A model generated the notes under the pieces. The model worked only from the letters and a program-made list of their open reading frames with translations, did not search any database and was not told the DNA's origin. A stretch of 64,000 bases of DNA from Corynebacterium auris (GTDB taxonomy: Bacteria; Actinomycetota; Actinomycetes; Mycobacteriales; Mycobacteriaceae). Shown one piece after another: positions 12,740-22,135 of the stretch. The DNA lies in the NCBI RefSeq assembly GCF_030408575.1, contig NZ_CP047047.1:1-64000 (forward strand). Direction: 5' to 3'. The translations under genes were made by a program, and so were the position numbers. The stretch's first letter is position 1; the number at the start of each line of letters is the position of its first letter.

Positions 12740-14163
12740 GCCGCGGGCCCCGCCCGGTTGCGGATGCGCGCACCGGCTGAGGCGTGGTACCCGTGGGTCT
12801 CGTTCGTTCGGGGCGGGGAGCCGTCGGCGGGGTGGTGTTCGACGCGGCCGGTGGTGCAGTTGATGTCCACGAAGCCCTTGTTGCGGTACCCGTCCCTGTC
12901 GTCGTTGACGCAGCGGTGGTGTTCGCGGCAGAGCCCGGCGAGGTTTGAGATGTCGGTGAGGCCGCCGTTCTTCCAGGCCAGGACGTGGTGCGCTTCGAGC
13001 TCCATGCCGGGGCGGTCGCACCCGGCCCAGGCGCAGACGCCCTGGGCGGCGAAGAGGGCGAGCTTGAGCCCGATGTTGGCAAAGCGGGTGCGGCCCAGGG
13101 CGAGGGGAAGTGCCGTGACGGGGTCGAGTTCGAGGACGAAGTCGGAGCCGCTGAGGCCGAGCCGGAGAATGTCGTGGGCGTCGAGGTCGATGCCGGTGTT
13201 GGTGGAAAAGAGGGTGTCGCGGTCGGCGGCAGTGAGGTCGTCGGCGGTCAGCGAGAGGATGATGGACGCAGCGCCGCGCCCGCGCTCCTGTTTGCCGTGC
13301 TCGTAGCTGCGGAGGATGGAGACGAACTGGTCGGCGCCGCGCTGGGCGCGGGTGCGGCGGTCCTCCGCCGGGGCGGTTGAGACGTTTGTGCCGGGCGCGT
13401 AGCCGGGCTGGATGAGTGCCTTGAGCAGGGCCATTTCCGCGCGGGGGAGCTGCAGGGTCACCCGGCCGAGTCCGTCGCCGTCGAGGCGGCCGAAGCTGAT
13501 GGAGCGCTTCTTCCACGCCGCGTAGGGGTCCTTTTCGCCGTCGTAGTCGCGGCCGGCGAGGTTGGCGCGGCGGACCTTGTCGCGCAGCCAGCGGCGTAGG
13601 TCCTCCGGGCCGCGGGTGGTCGCTTCCTCGAGGGCGGCGGCGTGCAGTTCGTCGTAGCCGGGGTTGGCGTGTTCGTTAAGGTCGCGCAGGCAGAGCTGGA
13701 TGATCCGCTGTTTTTCCCCGTTTACTGCGCCGGCGCGGGTGCGGGCAGCGGCGCGGGCGCGGCGGGCGTGCTTGAGGCGCCGGGCCTCCTGCGCGCGGGC
13801 TCGCTCGCGTTGCGGGTCCGGGTCGGGGTCGGCCGGCAGGGAGGGCACCTCCGGCTCGCCGAAGAGATCTTGGCCGCGTTTGATGCGGCTGCGCGCTTCG
13901 GCGCGGGAGAGACCTAGGACGTCGGTGAGGTACTGCGTCGCGTGGTTGGCGCCGACGGCCGCGCCAGCGCCGTCGCGGTCGGCGAGGAAGGCAAAGGAGG
14001 CGTCAATGCCCGCAAGGGCGTCGAGACAGGAGTAGAGGCGTTCCATATCGGCGCGCACGTCGGCGAAGGCGAGGCGCTCGGGCGCAGAGAAGAGCGCGGA
14101 GAGTTCTCCGGTGGCGTTCGAGATGGCGTCGACAAGCGAGCTCAGCGGCGTGGACACGGGCAC
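12736..14163 (-). CDS. HNH endonuclease with DUF222 domain
   Basis: This 475-residue protein has a long N-terminal helical DUF222 region and a C-terminal HNH nuclease motif. The sequence CAWAGCDRPGMELEAHHV, then LAGLCREHHRCVNDD, gives the paired Cys and His residues of the beta-beta-alpha metal fold. Such genes are often present in several copies in actinobacteria and are commonly linked to mobile DNA, but their role is not well defined. The start is GTG at 14163 with an AAAGGGG stretch just upstream. There is no visible intein or intron around it. Confidence 0.88.
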   Translation of the reverse strand: MPVSTPLSSLVDAISNATGELSALFSAPERLAFADVRADMERLYSCLDALAGIDASFAFLADRDGAGAAVGANHATQYLTDVLGLSRAEARSRIKRGQDLFGEPEVPSLPADPDPDPQRERARAQEARRLKHARRARAAARTRAGAVNGEKQRIIQLCLRDLNEHANPGYDELHAAALEEATTRGPEDLRRWLRDKVRRANLAGRDYDGEKDPYAAWKKRSISFGRLDGDGLGRVTLQLPRAEMALLKALIQPGYAPGTNVSTAPAEDRRTRAQRGADQFVSILRSYEHGKQERGRGAASIILSLTADDLTAADRDTLFSTNTGIDLDAHDILRLGLSGSDFVLELDPVTALPLALGRTRFANIGLKLALFAAQGVCAWAGCDRPGMELEAHHVLAWKNGGLTDISNLAGLCREHHRCVNDDRDGYRNKGFVDINCTTGRVEHHPADGSPPRTNETHGYHASAGARIRNRAGPAA

Positions 14164-14282
14164 CCCCTTTCCCTAGTACTGTGCCGCCTAGCCTAAAACT
14201 CGTCCCCGACACCACCTCCACACGTTCGAACATACAATCGAACAAGCCAGCAAGAAAAGGCCCCTACCAGGGGGCGGAGGAC

Positions 14283-14564
14283 TTAGCTAGCGCCGCTGGA
14301 GAGCCGGAGGGGGATGGCGATGGCGCTGGAGAGGATGCCGAGGGAAGAGTTGATCAAGATCGCGGCGGTGCCGACCTTCAGCGCTTGCTCCGTGTCGTGG
14401 CGGTTGAGCGGGGACAGGCCCTCGAAGAAGTCTACGATGCTGGCGGGGATGTGGAGGCGGGAGCTGGGCTCAGGCGCCACGATCTGTGCGTTGGCGGCGG
14501 GGGCGAGGGGAGCGAGGATCGTGGCGGTTGCGGCGGCCGCGATCAGGGTCTTCTTGATGTTCAT
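14283..14564 (-). CDS. Small secreted protein of unknown function
   Basis: The 93-residue product begins with a clear signal peptide, MNIKKTLIAAAATATILAPL, with a likely AXA-type cleavage at ANA-Q near residue 27. The mature part of about 66 residues ends in a hydrophobic stretch (AAILINSSLGILSSAIAIPL), which could be a membrane or assembly helix. The ribosome site GGTGCTCCC on the coding strand is moderate. No family is recognised. A similar signal peptide opens the protein at 39037. Confidence 0.75.
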   Translation of the reverse strand: MNIKKTLIAAAATATILAPLAPAANAQIVAPEPSSRLHIPASIVDFFEGLSPLNRHDTEQALKVGTAAILINSSLGILSSAIAIPLRLSSGAS

Positions 14565-14654
14565 GGGAGCACCTTTGTACGTAGTGTGGCGGGGACGAGA
14601 ACTATGCTACAGAACGGCAAGGCTCCGCGTAGGAAATCAGCAGTTGATATTCAG

Positions 14655-14685
14655 AAAGCGGCCCCCGCTCACAGGGGCCGCTTTT
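14655..14685. terminator. Bidirectional hairpin terminator
   Basis: There is a perfect inverted repeat AAAGCGGCCCC / GGGGCCGCTTT around an 8-base loop, with T-rich sequence on the + side and the symmetric A/T flank on the other strand. It lies downstream of the Doc-like/antitoxin pair, which is read leftward. Confidence 0.75.
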
Positions 14686-14797
14686 CGTTGGGGCTCTTCC
14701 GCCACAGGGTCGTAACGCGACCGTATGTCACATCCGCCACTGCAACCACAACAGCAACAAACCTAACACGGGGCCCGGGGTCGCGCCAGCCGCGCCC

Positions 14798-15067
14798 TCA
14801 GCCCGCGTCCACCCAGTCCCTGTACACCCCCGCGGCGACCTCGGCCAAAACGTCGTTGTGCCCTGTCAGCGGGCCGAGCGCGAAGATCGTCCGGCGCAGC
14901 TGCGAGGCCGCGGCGTCGCCCGAATCGAACACCGGGGCGCCGTGGATGCGCGCCCCGGGCACGGCGGCGCAGGCGGCGAGGGCTGCGAAAGAGCGCACGC
15001 GCACCTTATATATGCGGCAGACCTCGTCGGCAATGGCGAGCATCTGCTCGGCGCTCAACCCCTTCAC
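14798..15067 (-). CDS. Doc/Fic-like protein with degenerate motif (possible toxin remnant)
   Basis: This 89-residue protein begins MKGLSAEQMLAIADEV, which resembles the start of Doc-type toxins. The segment AAASQLRRTIFALGPLTGHN aligns with the Doc region AALL..L..NHPFxDGNKR. The catalytic HPFxDGNKR motif is replaced by GPLTGHNDV, so Fic activity (AMP or phosphate transfer) is unlikely. It lies five bases after a ribbon-helix-helix gene, the normal antitoxin-toxin order. It could be a decayed toxin, a regulatory paralogue, or an unrelated small protein. The alignment is by eye and uncertain. Confidence 0.5.
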   Translation of the reverse strand: MKGLSAEQMLAIADEVCRIYKVRVRSFAALAACAAVPGARIHGAPVFDSGDAAASQLRRTIFALGPLTGHNDVLAEVAAGVYRDWVDAG

Positions 15068-15072
15068 GCGAC

Positions 15073-15288
15073 TCAGGCCTCCCGGGCGCGGCGGATGCGT
15101 GCCTCGGTGGCGGCGTATTCCTGAGCGCGGGCGCGGGCCAGGGCGGTGACGGTGGCGTCGTCAAGCATGCGCGCGGCGGCGGTGGCGATGGCGCGGCGCG
15201 CGGCCTCCTGCTTGGAGCAGCCCCACGCGGAGGCGAGGAGGACGAGCGCCTTGTCCTCCTCCGTGGTCAACCGCAGCGTCATAGCCAT
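15073..15288 (-). CDS. Ribbon-helix-helix (CopG-type) antitoxin-like protein
   Basis: The 71-residue product MAMTLRLTTEEDKALVLLAS followed by WGCSKQEAARRAIATAAA fits a ribbon-helix-helix DNA-binding fold: a short beta strand, then two helices. These proteins autoregulate toxin-antitoxin operons. I chose the ATG at 15288; another ATG at 15282 is possible. The longer frame to 15423 would run through the gyrA promoter and start. The coding sequence is directly followed by the Doc-like gene. Confidence 0.72.
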   Translation of the reverse strand: MAMTLRLTTEEDKALVLLASAWGCSKQEAARRAIATAAARMLDDATVTALARARAQEYAATEARIRRAREA

Positions 15289-15364
15289 ACCACTGTGATA
15301 CCACCACCGGGGGAAAAGCGCGCGAGGGCGGCTAGAATGACCGCAGGCAAAAGAAAGGTAACCC

Positions 15365-17926
15365 ATGAGCGACGACACCCTCGGCGGTGACGAATACGAC
15401 CGCATCAAACCCATTGACATCAATGAGGAGATGCAGACCAGCTACATCGACTACGCAATGAGCGTGATCGTGGGCCGCGCGCTTCCCGACGTCCGCGACG
15501 GCATGAAGCCGGTTCACCGCCGCGTCCTGTACGCAATGTACGACGCCGGATTCCGGCCCGAGCGCTCCTACGTCAAGAGCGTGAAGGCCGTCGGCGAGAC
15601 GATGAGTAACTACCACCCGCACGGCGATTCCGCCATCTACGACACCCTCGTGCGCATGGCGCAGCCGTGGGCGATGCGCTACCCGCTTGTCGACGGCCAA
15701 GGAAACTTCGGTTCCCCCGGCAACGACGGCCCGGCGGCCATGCGCTACACCGAGTGCAAGCTCACTCCGATTGCGATGGAGATGGTCCGCGACATCCGCG
15801 AGGACGCGGTGGAGTTCTCCTCCAACTTCGACGGCAAGACCCGCGAGCCGGACGTGCTGCCCTCGCGCGTGCCCAACCTGCTCATGAACGGCTCCGGCGG
15901 CATCGCCGTCGGTATGGCCACGAACATTCCGCCGCACAACCTGCGGGAGCTGGCGGAGGCCATCTACTGGATCTTGGATAACCCCGAGTCCGACGAAAAG
16001 ACCACGCTGGACGCCGTCATGGAACGCGTCAAGGGCCCGGATTTCCCCACGGCCGGCCTCATCGTCGGCGACCAGGGCATCAAGGACGCCTACACCACCG
16101 GCCGCGGCTCGATCCGCATGCGCGGGGTGACGGAGATCGAGGAGATCGGCAACCGCCAGGTCATCGTCATCACGGAGCTGCCCTACCAGGTCAACCCGGA
16201 TAACTTCATCGCCGGCATTGCGGACCAGATCAACAACGGCAAGATGCCGGGCGCGGCCCGCATCGAGGACGAATCCTCCGACCGCGTGGGCATGCGCATC
16301 GTGGTCACGCTGCGCCGCGACGCGGTCCCGCGCGTGGTGCTGAACAACCTGTACAAGCACTCGCAGCTGGAGACGAACTTCGCCGCGAACATGCTCTCCA
16401 TCGTCGACGGGGTGCCGCGCACGCTGCGCCTCGACCAGATGCTGCGCTACTACGTCCAGCACCAGATCGACGTCATCGTCCGGCGCACCCGCTACCGCCT
16501 CGAGGAGGCGGAAAAGCGCGCCCACATCTTGCGCGGCCTGGTCAAGGCCCTCGACATGCTCGACGAGGTCATTGCCCTGATCCGCCGCTCGCCGACGGTG
16601 GACGAGGCCCGCGCCGGGCTAATTGAGCTTCTCGACGTCGACGAGGTGCAGGCCGACGCCATCCTCGCGATGCAGCTGCGCCGCCTGGCGGCCCTGGAAC
16701 GCCAGAAGATCGTCGACGACCTCGCCGCCATCGAGCGCGAGATCGCCGATTACAAAGAGATCCTGGCCAACCCCGAGCGCCAGCGCGCGCTCGTGGCAGA
16801 GGAGCTCCGCGAGATCGTGGACAAGTACGGCGACGAGCGCCGCACCCAGCTCGTCGCCGCGACGGGCGACGTCACCGAGGAAGACCTCATCGCCCGCGAA
16901 AACGTGGTGGTCACCATCACCTCTACCGGCTACGCCAAGCGCACCAAGGTCGACTCCTACAAGTCCCAGAAGCGCGGCGGCAAGGGCGTGCGCGGCGCCG
17001 AGCTGAAGCAGGACGACGTGGTGAAGAACTTCTTCATCTGCTCGACCCACGACTGGATCCTCTTCTTCACCAACTTCGGCCGCGTCTACCGCCTCAAGGC
17101 CTACGAGCTGCCCGAGGCCGGGCGCACCGCCCGCGGACAGCACGTGGCCAACCTGCTGGAGTTTCAGCCCGAGGAGAAGATCGCCCAGGTCATCCAGATC
17201 CAGTCCTACGAGGACGCCCCCTACCTCGTCCTAGCCACCCGCGAGGGCCGGGTGAAGAAGTCGCGCCTGACGGACTACGAATCCGCGCGCTCGTCCGGGC
17301 TCATCGCCATCAACCTCAACGAGGGCGACTCGCTCATCGGTGCCGTGCTGGTCAACGAGGAGGAGGACATCCTTCTCGTCTCCGAGCAGGGCCAGGCGAT
17401 TCGCTTCACCGCCGACGACGAGCAGCTGCGCCCGATGGGCCGCGCCACCGCCGGCGTGAAGGGCATGCGCTTCCGCGGCGACGACCAACTGCTCGCCATG
17501 ACGGTGGTCGCGGACGGGCAGTACCTGCTCGTGGCCACCACCGGCGGCTACGGCAAGCGCACCCCGATCGAGGAGTACAACGCGCAGGGCCGCGGCGGCA
17601 TGGGCGTGATGACCTTCAAGTACACGCCGAAGCGCGGTAAGCTCATCGGTGCGCTCGCGGTGGAGGAGGAAGACCAAATCTTCGCCATCACCACCGCCGG
17701 CGGGGTCATCCGCACCGAGGTCAACCAGATCCGCCCGTCGTCGCGCGCCACCATGGGCGTGCGGCTCGTGGACCTGTCCGACGGCGTGGAGCTTTTGGCC
17801 GTGGACAAGAACGTCGAGGACGAAGGCGAAGAAGAGGCCACGGCGGTGGCAAAGGGTGAAAAGACGCTCCAGGAGGCGATGGAGATCACCTCCTCGGCCC
17901 CCGGCAAGCCAGAAGGTGAGGAGTAA
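15365..17926 (+). CDS. gyrA: DNA gyrase subunit A
   Basis: GyrA is the DNA-cleaving and rejoining subunit of gyrase. The 853-residue product has the winged-helix region with the quinolone-resistance segment ([18 protein letters not shown]). The catalytic tyrosine lies in AAMRYTE, and the GyrA box QKRGGKGV is visible. The C-terminal domain has repeated beta-pinwheel blades. In the QRDR the positions equivalent to E. coli Ser83 and Asp87 read Ser and Asp in GDSAIYD, which is the susceptible-like state. Start ATG at 15365 follows AAAGAAAGGTAACCC. The DUF3566 gene begins two bases after the stop. Confidence 0.99.
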   Translation: MSDDTLGGDEYDRIKPIDINEEMQTSYIDYAMSVIVGRALPDVRDGMKPVHRRVLYAMYDAGFRPERSYVKSVKAVGETMSNYHPHGDSAIYDTLVRMAQPWAMRYPLVDGQGNFGSPGNDGPAAMRYTECKLTPIAMEMVRDIREDAVEFSSNFDGKTREPDVLPSRVPNLLMNGSGGIAVGMATNIPPHNLRELAEAIYWILDNPESDEKTTLDAVMERVKGPDFPTAGLIVGDQGIKDAYTTGRGSIRMRGVTEIEEIGNRQVIVITELPYQVNPDNFIAGIADQINNGKMPGAARIEDESSDRVGMRIVVTLRRDAVPRVVLNNLYKHSQLETNFAANMLSIVDGVPRTLRLDQMLRYYVQHQIDVIVRRTRYRLEEAEKRAHILRGLVKALDMLDEVIALIRRSPTVDEARAGLIELLDVDEVQADAILAMQLRRLAALERQKIVDDLAAIEREIADYKEILANPERQRALVAEELREIVDKYGDERRTQLVAATGDVTEEDLIARENVVVTITSTGYAKRTKVDSYKSQKRGGKGVRGAELKQDDVVKNFFICSTHDWILFFTNFGRVYRLKAYELPEAGRTARGQHVANLLEFQPEEKIAQVIQIQSYEDAPYLVLATREGRVKKSRLTDYESARSSGLIAINLNEGDSLIGAVLVNEEEDILLVSEQGQAIRFTADDEQLRPMGRATAGVKGMRFRGDDQLLAMTVVADGQYLLVATTGGYGKRTPIEEYNAQGRGGMGVMTFKYTPKRGKLIGALAVEEEDQIFAITTAGGVIRTEVNQIRPSSRATMGVRLVDLSDGVELLAVDKNVEDEGEEEATAVAKGEKTLQEAMEITSSAPGKPEGEE

Positions 17927-17928
17927 TC

Positions 17929-18273
17929 ATGGCCGCTCGTACAGTGACCATTACTCATGTGAACGCGATCACGGCGTTCAAGATCGGGTCGATCCTCGCG
18001 GTCGTCGGCTTCGTCGCGTGGATGATCGCGGCGGCGCTCGTCTACGGCGGTCTCCAAGGCGCCGGGGTGATCGAGTCGATGAACTCGCTCATCGGCGGCG
18101 TGGGCGGCGACCAGGTCATCGACTTCCCGCTCTTCCTCTCCGCGGCGGCTTTGTTGGGGCTCGTCGGAGTCGTGTTCGTCGCCGTCATGTCCCCCTTGGT
18201 CGCGGTGATGTACAACGCCGTGGCGAACCTAGTGGGCGGGTTGTCCGTCAACATGGACAACAACGCGCGCTAA
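17929..18273 (+). CDS. DUF3566 membrane protein
   Basis: This 114-residue membrane protein of the DUF3566 family is always found just downstream of gyrA in actinobacteria. Two hydrophobic helices are evident, about residues 20-42 (IGSILAVVGFVAWMIAAALV) and 68-95 ([20 protein letters not shown]). The stop of gyrA and this ATG are two bases apart, indicating co-transcription. The function of the family is unknown. Confidence 0.93.
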   Translation: MAARTVTITHVNAITAFKIGSILAVVGFVAWMIAAALVYGGLQGAGVIESMNSLIGGVGGDQVIDFPLFLSAAALLGLVGVVFVAVMSPLVAVMYNAVANLVGGLSVNMDNNAR

Positions 18274-18352
18274 GGCTTAACGAGAGAACATGCCCCTGAA
18301 CTGGCGATTTGGCGTTGCCGGGAGCGGTGGGTAATGTTCTATCTCGTTCCCA

Positions 18353-18429
18353 GGGCCTATAGCTCAGTCGGTTAGAGCGCATCGCTGATAACGATGAGGT
18401 CGCAAGTTCGATTCTTGCTAGGCCCACCA
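18353..18429 (+). tRNA. tRNA-Ile (GAT)
   Basis: The acceptor arms GGGCCTA (18353-18359) and TAGGCCC (18419-18425) pair fully. The anticodon stem CATCG/CGATG encloses the loop CTGATAA with anticodon GAT at 18387-18389, and the T-loop GTTCGATTC is standard. CCA is encoded at 18427-18429. Confidence 0.98.
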
Positions 18430-18430
18430 C

Positions 18431-18503
18431 GGGGGATTAGCTCAGTTGGTAGAGCACCTGCTTTGCAAGCAGGATGTCAGGAGTTCGATTCTCCTATCCT
18501 CCA
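18431..18503 (+). tRNA. tRNA-Ala (TGC)
   Basis: Acceptor arms GGGGGAT and ATCCTCC pair with one G-T. The anticodon stem CCTGC/GCAGG encloses TTTGCAA with anticodon TGC at 18464-18466. D- and T-arms are standard. The full CCA is not encoded. It follows tRNA-Ile after one base, the usual gyrA-distal pair. Confidence 0.98.
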
Positions 18504-18518
18504 CAGGACGTTAACGAA

Positions 18519-18547
18519 GCGCCCGGCTGCACGGCCGGGCGTTTTTT
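18519..18547 (+). terminator. Intrinsic terminator after tRNA-Ile/Ala
   Basis: The stem GCGCCCGGC / GCCGGGCG-type hairpin (18519-18541) is followed by six T residues. It ends the tRNA pair before the convergent cutinase-like gene. Confidence 0.88.
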
Positions 18548-18559
18548 CATCCCACCCGC

Positions 18560-19927
18560 CTATTCCGCGACGATGTTTTCGGCGATCTGCTCCATCCAGC
18601 CCACGGCGTAGTCGTAGCCGGTCTCGCCCTCGATGCGGTACCCGCCGGTGTAGCCGTCCCTGTAGTACGCGAAGTGGTTCGGGCCGAAGTCGCCGAGGAG
18701 ACGAGCGGTGGCGGCAAGGTCGGCGTAGCGCGGGTCGTCCATCAGGTGCAGCAGGCCGGCGCTCGCCGCGATGTCCCGGCTCGCGCGGGCGGCGGCGTCG
18801 TGCACGGCGTCCTGAAACGCGGGGGCGCGCCGCTCCGCGGCGTCCAGGGCGGCGGTAAGGGCCGCGTCGGTCTGGGGGGTTAGAGAGGCCGCGGCGCGCA
18901 GACCGCCGATGGATTCGCTGAGCACCCGGTAGGAGGCGGCCTCCCGCAGGACGCGGGGCAGCGCATGGAGCACGACGAGGGCGCCCATCTGCGAGGGGGT
19001 GAGCCCCTGGCCCGCTGTGGCGCGCGCGTTGGCGGCGAACAGGTGCAGCTCCGCCAGGGCCTCCCGCACGAGCCCCGGGGTGAGCACGGTGGGACCAGTT
19101 GCGGGGGAGGGGTCCTCGACGCGCTTTGCGACGTCGGTAAGCGAGCGCACGAGCGAGCCTTCTGAGGCGGAACACGCGACGTCGGCGGGGTTGCACAGCG
19201 AGAGCACCTTGCCGCGCAGGGCGGCAAAGGAGCCCGCCCGGGCCCCGGCGATGCCCACGCGGTCGGCGGGGAGCGCGTTGCCGCCGCTGTTGACAATCTC
19301 GTGGTTCGCGGCGAGGAGCCCCGCGGGCTCGGGCCCGTATAAGCGCGACGGAGCGGCAGGTTCCGCCGGGGGCCGCAGTGGCGAGCGGGCGGGGTCGGCG
19401 ATGAGCGTCACGGCCGCGACGGAGTCGGCGCTGACCCCGGGGATTGCGCCGCTGGCGGCGAGGGCGGCGGCGTCGCCGATGATGTGGGCGCCCTGCGAGA
19501 AACCGACCAGGAGGAACCGGGTGCGCGGGCACTGCGCCGCCGTCGCCTCCAGGTGCGCGGTCGTGCGCTGGAGGCCGATCCGGTGGGATTCCCCGTACGT
19601 TCGGGGCTCGGTCCCGTCGTGGGGGTTGTCGCCGCCGGTGGCGTTGGAACCGGTCAGGCCGTTGAACCGGGCGATGGTGGAGGGGTAGGGCACGCGGAAG
19701 ACGGAGACGTTGGCGGCGCCGAGGCGCTCGATGAGGTCGTGGGCGGGGGAGGAACCGTCGTCGAGAAGCGGGCGATGGGCGGTATCGGGGTCCCAGGAGT
19801 GCGAAGCGCCCGTCCCGGCGGCCTGCACGACGTGGACCGGGGTGCAGCGCGCGGGGACGCCGGCGTGGGCGGGCGCTGCGATCGTGACAGAAAGGACCAG
19901 AGCAGCGGCCCCAAAAAGAGTTTTCAC
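18560..19927 (-). CDS. Cutinase-family secreted esterase
   Basis: This secreted hydrolase of 455 residues has a signal peptide MKTLFGAAALVLSVTIAAPA ending near AHA-G. The cutinase-type nucleophile elbow is FLLVGFSQGAHIIGDAA, near residue 140. In actinobacteria these enzymes cleave lipid or polyester bonds. The N-terminal ~230 residues are the cutinase-like part. The C-terminal ~200 residues form an Ala-rich helical extension not seen in small cutinases. The ATG at 19927 is set by the signal peptide. It is monocistronic, and its 3' end faces the tRNA terminator. Confidence 0.85.
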   Translation of the reverse strand: MKTLFGAAALVLSVTIAAPAHAGVPARCTPVHVVQAAGTGASHSWDPDTAHRPLLDDGSSPAHDLIERLGAANVSVFRVPYPSTIARFNGLTGSNATGGDNPHDGTEPRTYGESHRIGLQRTTAHLEATAAQCPRTRFLLVGFSQGAHIIGDAAALAASGAIPGVSADSVAAVTLIADPARSPLRPPAEPAAPSRLYGPEPAGLLAANHEIVNSGGNALPADRVGIAGARAGSFAALRGKVLSLCNPADVACSASEGSLVRSLTDVAKRVEDPSPATGPTVLTPGLVREALAELHLFAANARATAGQGLTPSQMGALVVLHALPRVLREAASYRVLSESIGGLRAAASLTPQTDAALTAALDAAERRAPAFQDAVHDAAARASRDIAASAGLLHLMDDPRYADLAATARLLGDFGPNHFAYYRDGYTGGYRIEGETGYDYAVGWMEQIAENIVAE

Positions 19928-19981
19928 TCGGAGTATCTTACCGGGCGGGGCGCCGACTTACCCCGGCCCGGAAAATATGCC

Positions 19982-20443
19982 CTACTTCTTGGGCAGGGTC
20001 AGCAGCGCCACGCCGGCCGCGGTGAGCCAGGAGTCCTTGGCCAGGGCGGTGCCGGACTGGCTCGGGCGGATGCCGTCGGATTCGGTGTTCTCCGGGTTGC
20101 CGAAGTACATGCTCAGCAGGCCCGCGGAGAAGGCGGTGAGGCCGAGCCCGGCGAGGCGGTTCGGGATGAACGGCAAAAGCAGCGCCGCGCCGAGCGCGGT
20201 TTCCCCGGCGGCGAGCAGCGAGGCGAAGTTCTTCGGCTCGATCTCCTTGACAAAGGGCAGCCCCGTGGCGGCCATGCCCTGCAGGCCCTCGGCAGTCTCC
20301 TGGTCGGCGTTGAACTTGCCCAGCCCGGCGTTGAGGATGTACAGGCCGATCGGGCCGCGCAGTGCCGCAGAGGTGAACTTGGTGTTCACCTTGTCCTGGG
20401 CGGAGGTGATGCCGGTGGGGATCTTCTTGAGGGGGTTAAACAT
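19982..20443 (-). CDS. DoxX-family membrane protein
   Basis: The 153-residue integral membrane protein resembles DoxX: RGPIGLYILNAGLGKF near the start, GETALGAALLLPF in the middle and WLTAAGVALLTLPKK at the end. Three to four hydrophobic helices are expected. The family is linked to redox or respiratory functions in several bacteria but is not defined here. It is divergent from a TetR-type gene 149 bases away, so that regulator may control it. No clear operator palindrome is visible between them. Confidence 0.82.
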   Translation of the reverse strand: MFNPLKKIPTGITSAQDKVNTKFTSAALRGPIGLYILNAGLGKFNADQETAEGLQGMAATGLPFVKEIEPKNFASLLAAGETALGAALLLPFIPNRLAGLGLTAFSAGLLSMYFGNPENTESDGIRPSQSGTALAKDSWLTAAGVALLTLPKK

Positions 20444-20592
20444 GCGTTTCTCCTTTGGTTGTTGAGTGACGTTTCAGTGCTCGCGCACATCACCGAGGAT
20501 AGGGGCTTTCCGTGGGCCGCGTCGGCGCGCAGGTAGCGTGGGTGAGCAGCGAAGGTTGGACAATCGCACACGTGAAACGGAAGGAGGGGTGC

Positions 20593-21162
20593 ATGCGTGC
20601 CGACGCCAAACTCAAGCGCAAACAGCTCATCGCCGCCGCCACCGAGCAATTTCGCACACGCGCGAGCAACGAGGTGACCCTGGAGGCCATCGCCAGGCAG
20701 GCCGGGGTGGGCATTGCCACCCTGTACCGGCACTTTTCCACGCGCGATCAGCTGCGCCAGGCGTGCGCCATCGACCTCTTCGACACCCTAGATGAGGTGC
20801 TCGCCGAGACCATCGAGCGTTTCGACGCCGCCCCGCGCGCCGCGTGGGAGGGGGCCATCTGGCGCCTCGCCGACTACGGCGTCGGCGTCCTCGTCGACGC
20901 CCTGGCGCAGGAGGACCCCGACGCTGTCCCGGCGGAGCTCGTGGCCAAGCGAGCGCAGTTCTTCTCGCGGGTGCAGGAACTCCTCGACAAGGCCGCGGAG
21001 CACGGTCTGGTCCACCCGCGCCTCGGGCCCCTGGAGCTGGCCGCCGAGCTCATCGTGGCCACGCGCCCGCTGCCACGCGCGGCCAGCCGGTTGTTCCCCG
21101 ACGTTCGGGAGAGGATGGTGCGCCACATGCTCGTCGCGTGGCGCCAGGAGGCGGGGGCCTAA
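20593..21162 (+). CDS. TetR-family transcriptional regulator
   Basis: The 189-residue repressor-type regulator has the N-terminal helix-turn-helix EVTLEAIARQAGVGIATLYRHF, a signature TetR recognition motif, followed by a ligand/dimerisation domain. I chose ATG 20593 because AAGGAGG lies ten bases upstream (20581-20587) and the HTH then sits at the normal distance. Neighbours are a divergent DoxX gene and a convergent unknown gene, overlapping by four bases. The ligand is unknown. Confidence 0.9.
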   Translation: MRADAKLKRKQLIAAATEQFRTRASNEVTLEAIARQAGVGIATLYRHFSTRDQLRQACAIDLFDTLDEVLAETIERFDAAPRAAWEGAIWRLADYGVGVLVDALAQEDPDAVPAELVAKRAQFFSRVQELLDKAAEHGLVHPRLGPLELAAELIVATRPLPRAASRLFPDVRERMVRHMLVAWRQEAGA

Positions 21163-21869
21163 CCGGCGTTGCCGCGCTGCTCGTCTTCGAGGGCGTCGCG
21201 GGTGTCCAGGGTGGACAGCTGCTCGTCGAGCGAGCTGAGCAGCTCCTCGTCGCGCTCGGCTGGCTCCTCGCCGAGGGGGCCCGCCGAGCCGTGTTGTTCG
21301 GCCGCGCCGTGCGCCTCGGCAGGGGCGTGCGCGTCCTCGCTCGTGGTGGAGTACACCAACGTGGCGTGCCCGGTGGCCCCCGTGGAGGTCGGTGAGGCAG
21401 GCTCGGTGTCGGAGGGCTTCTTCAGGGCGAACTCGTAGACGGCGTAGGCCACCCCGCCGAGGGCTGCGATGGCACCGACGACGCCGAGGGCGGTCGCGGC
21501 GCGGCGAGCCGCGGCTTTGCGTTCTTCCTTCTTCTTTGCCTTGATCCGGGACGGGGCGGTTTTGGCGTCGTCAAGCAGCGCCTGGCGGCGAGCCTTGCGC
21601 GCGGGGGCGGCGGCGTCGAAGGAGGCGCGGCGGCGGTCCAGGCGGTCGTGGGCGTTGCGGGTCACTGCGCCGGCCTCGGCGCGCGCGGCGCCGTAGAGCT
21701 CGCGCAGTTCGTCGAGGTCGGGGGCGTCGACGGGATCGGTGGAGCTGTTTTTGACGGAGTCGACGACGGCGTTGTAGATGTCGCGCTGTTTTTCGTCGTC
21801 AAGCTTGCGAAAGTATGTGTATGCGGCGTTGGCTCCGCGCAGGGCCAGGCGCGCCGAGGTGAGGTTCAT
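21159..21869 (-). CDS. Unknown single-pass membrane protein
   Basis: The 236-residue product has a charged N-terminal helical part with a coiled-coil look (LDDEKQRDIYNAVVDSVK). A single hydrophobic segment follows near residues 125-150 (ATALGVVGAIAALGGVAYAV), and then an acidic, Ser/Ala/Glu-rich tail. Basic residues before the helix suggest the N-terminus is inside. I do not recognise a family. A perfect 18-bp palindrome lies 74 bases upstream of its start. Confidence 0.8.
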   Translation of the reverse strand: MNLTSARLALRGANAAYTYFRKLDDEKQRDIYNAVVDSVKNSSTDPVDAPDLDELRELYGAARAEAGAVTRNAHDRLDRRRASFDAAAPARKARRQALLDDAKTAPSRIKAKKKEERKAAARRAATALGVVGAIAALGGVAYAVYEFALKKPSDTEPASPTSTGATGHATLVYSTTSEDAHAPAEAHGAAEQHGSAGPLGEEPAERDEELLSSLDEQLSTLDTRDALEDEQRGNAG

Positions 21870-21942
21870 GGGGGGCTCCTTAGCTTCGTTGGGTACGTGC
21901 GCACCAGCCTAGCCACCGCCGGAGCGAAAGACATGCGAAAAA

Positions 21943-21960
21943 ATGAACAGACCTGTTCAT
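21943..21960. promoter_or_regulatory. Perfect 18-bp palindrome, TetR-operator-like
   Basis: ATGAACAG-AC-CTGTTCAT has perfect 8-base arms. It lies in the divergent region between the membrane gene (-) and metF (+). The spacing fits a TetR-type operator rather than an actinobacterial SOS box, which has a 4-base gap between GAAC and GTTC. The bound protein is unknown. Confidence 0.6.
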
Positions 21961-22135
21961 AAGGGGGTGCCGCCGGAAGAATTATATTCATCTATATCGC
22001 GGCGTTGACCTGCAAATTAGACAGCTCTGTACGGATCGCGTTGTGCCTGCCGTTGAGGGGCAATAACCTTAAGCAGCGTTGCACCGTAAGCGCCGAGCCC
22101 GGCCAGGAATCACCGCTGATGAAAGGTCTTTTTTC

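Noticed and set aside
21943..21960. SOS (LexA) box
   Set aside because: Actinobacterial SOS boxes have four bases between GAAC and GTTC; here there are six.
22018..22033. McbR-like site before metF
   Set aside because: Only the TAGAC half matches; GTACG does not fit GTCTA, so seven of ten positions is too weak.
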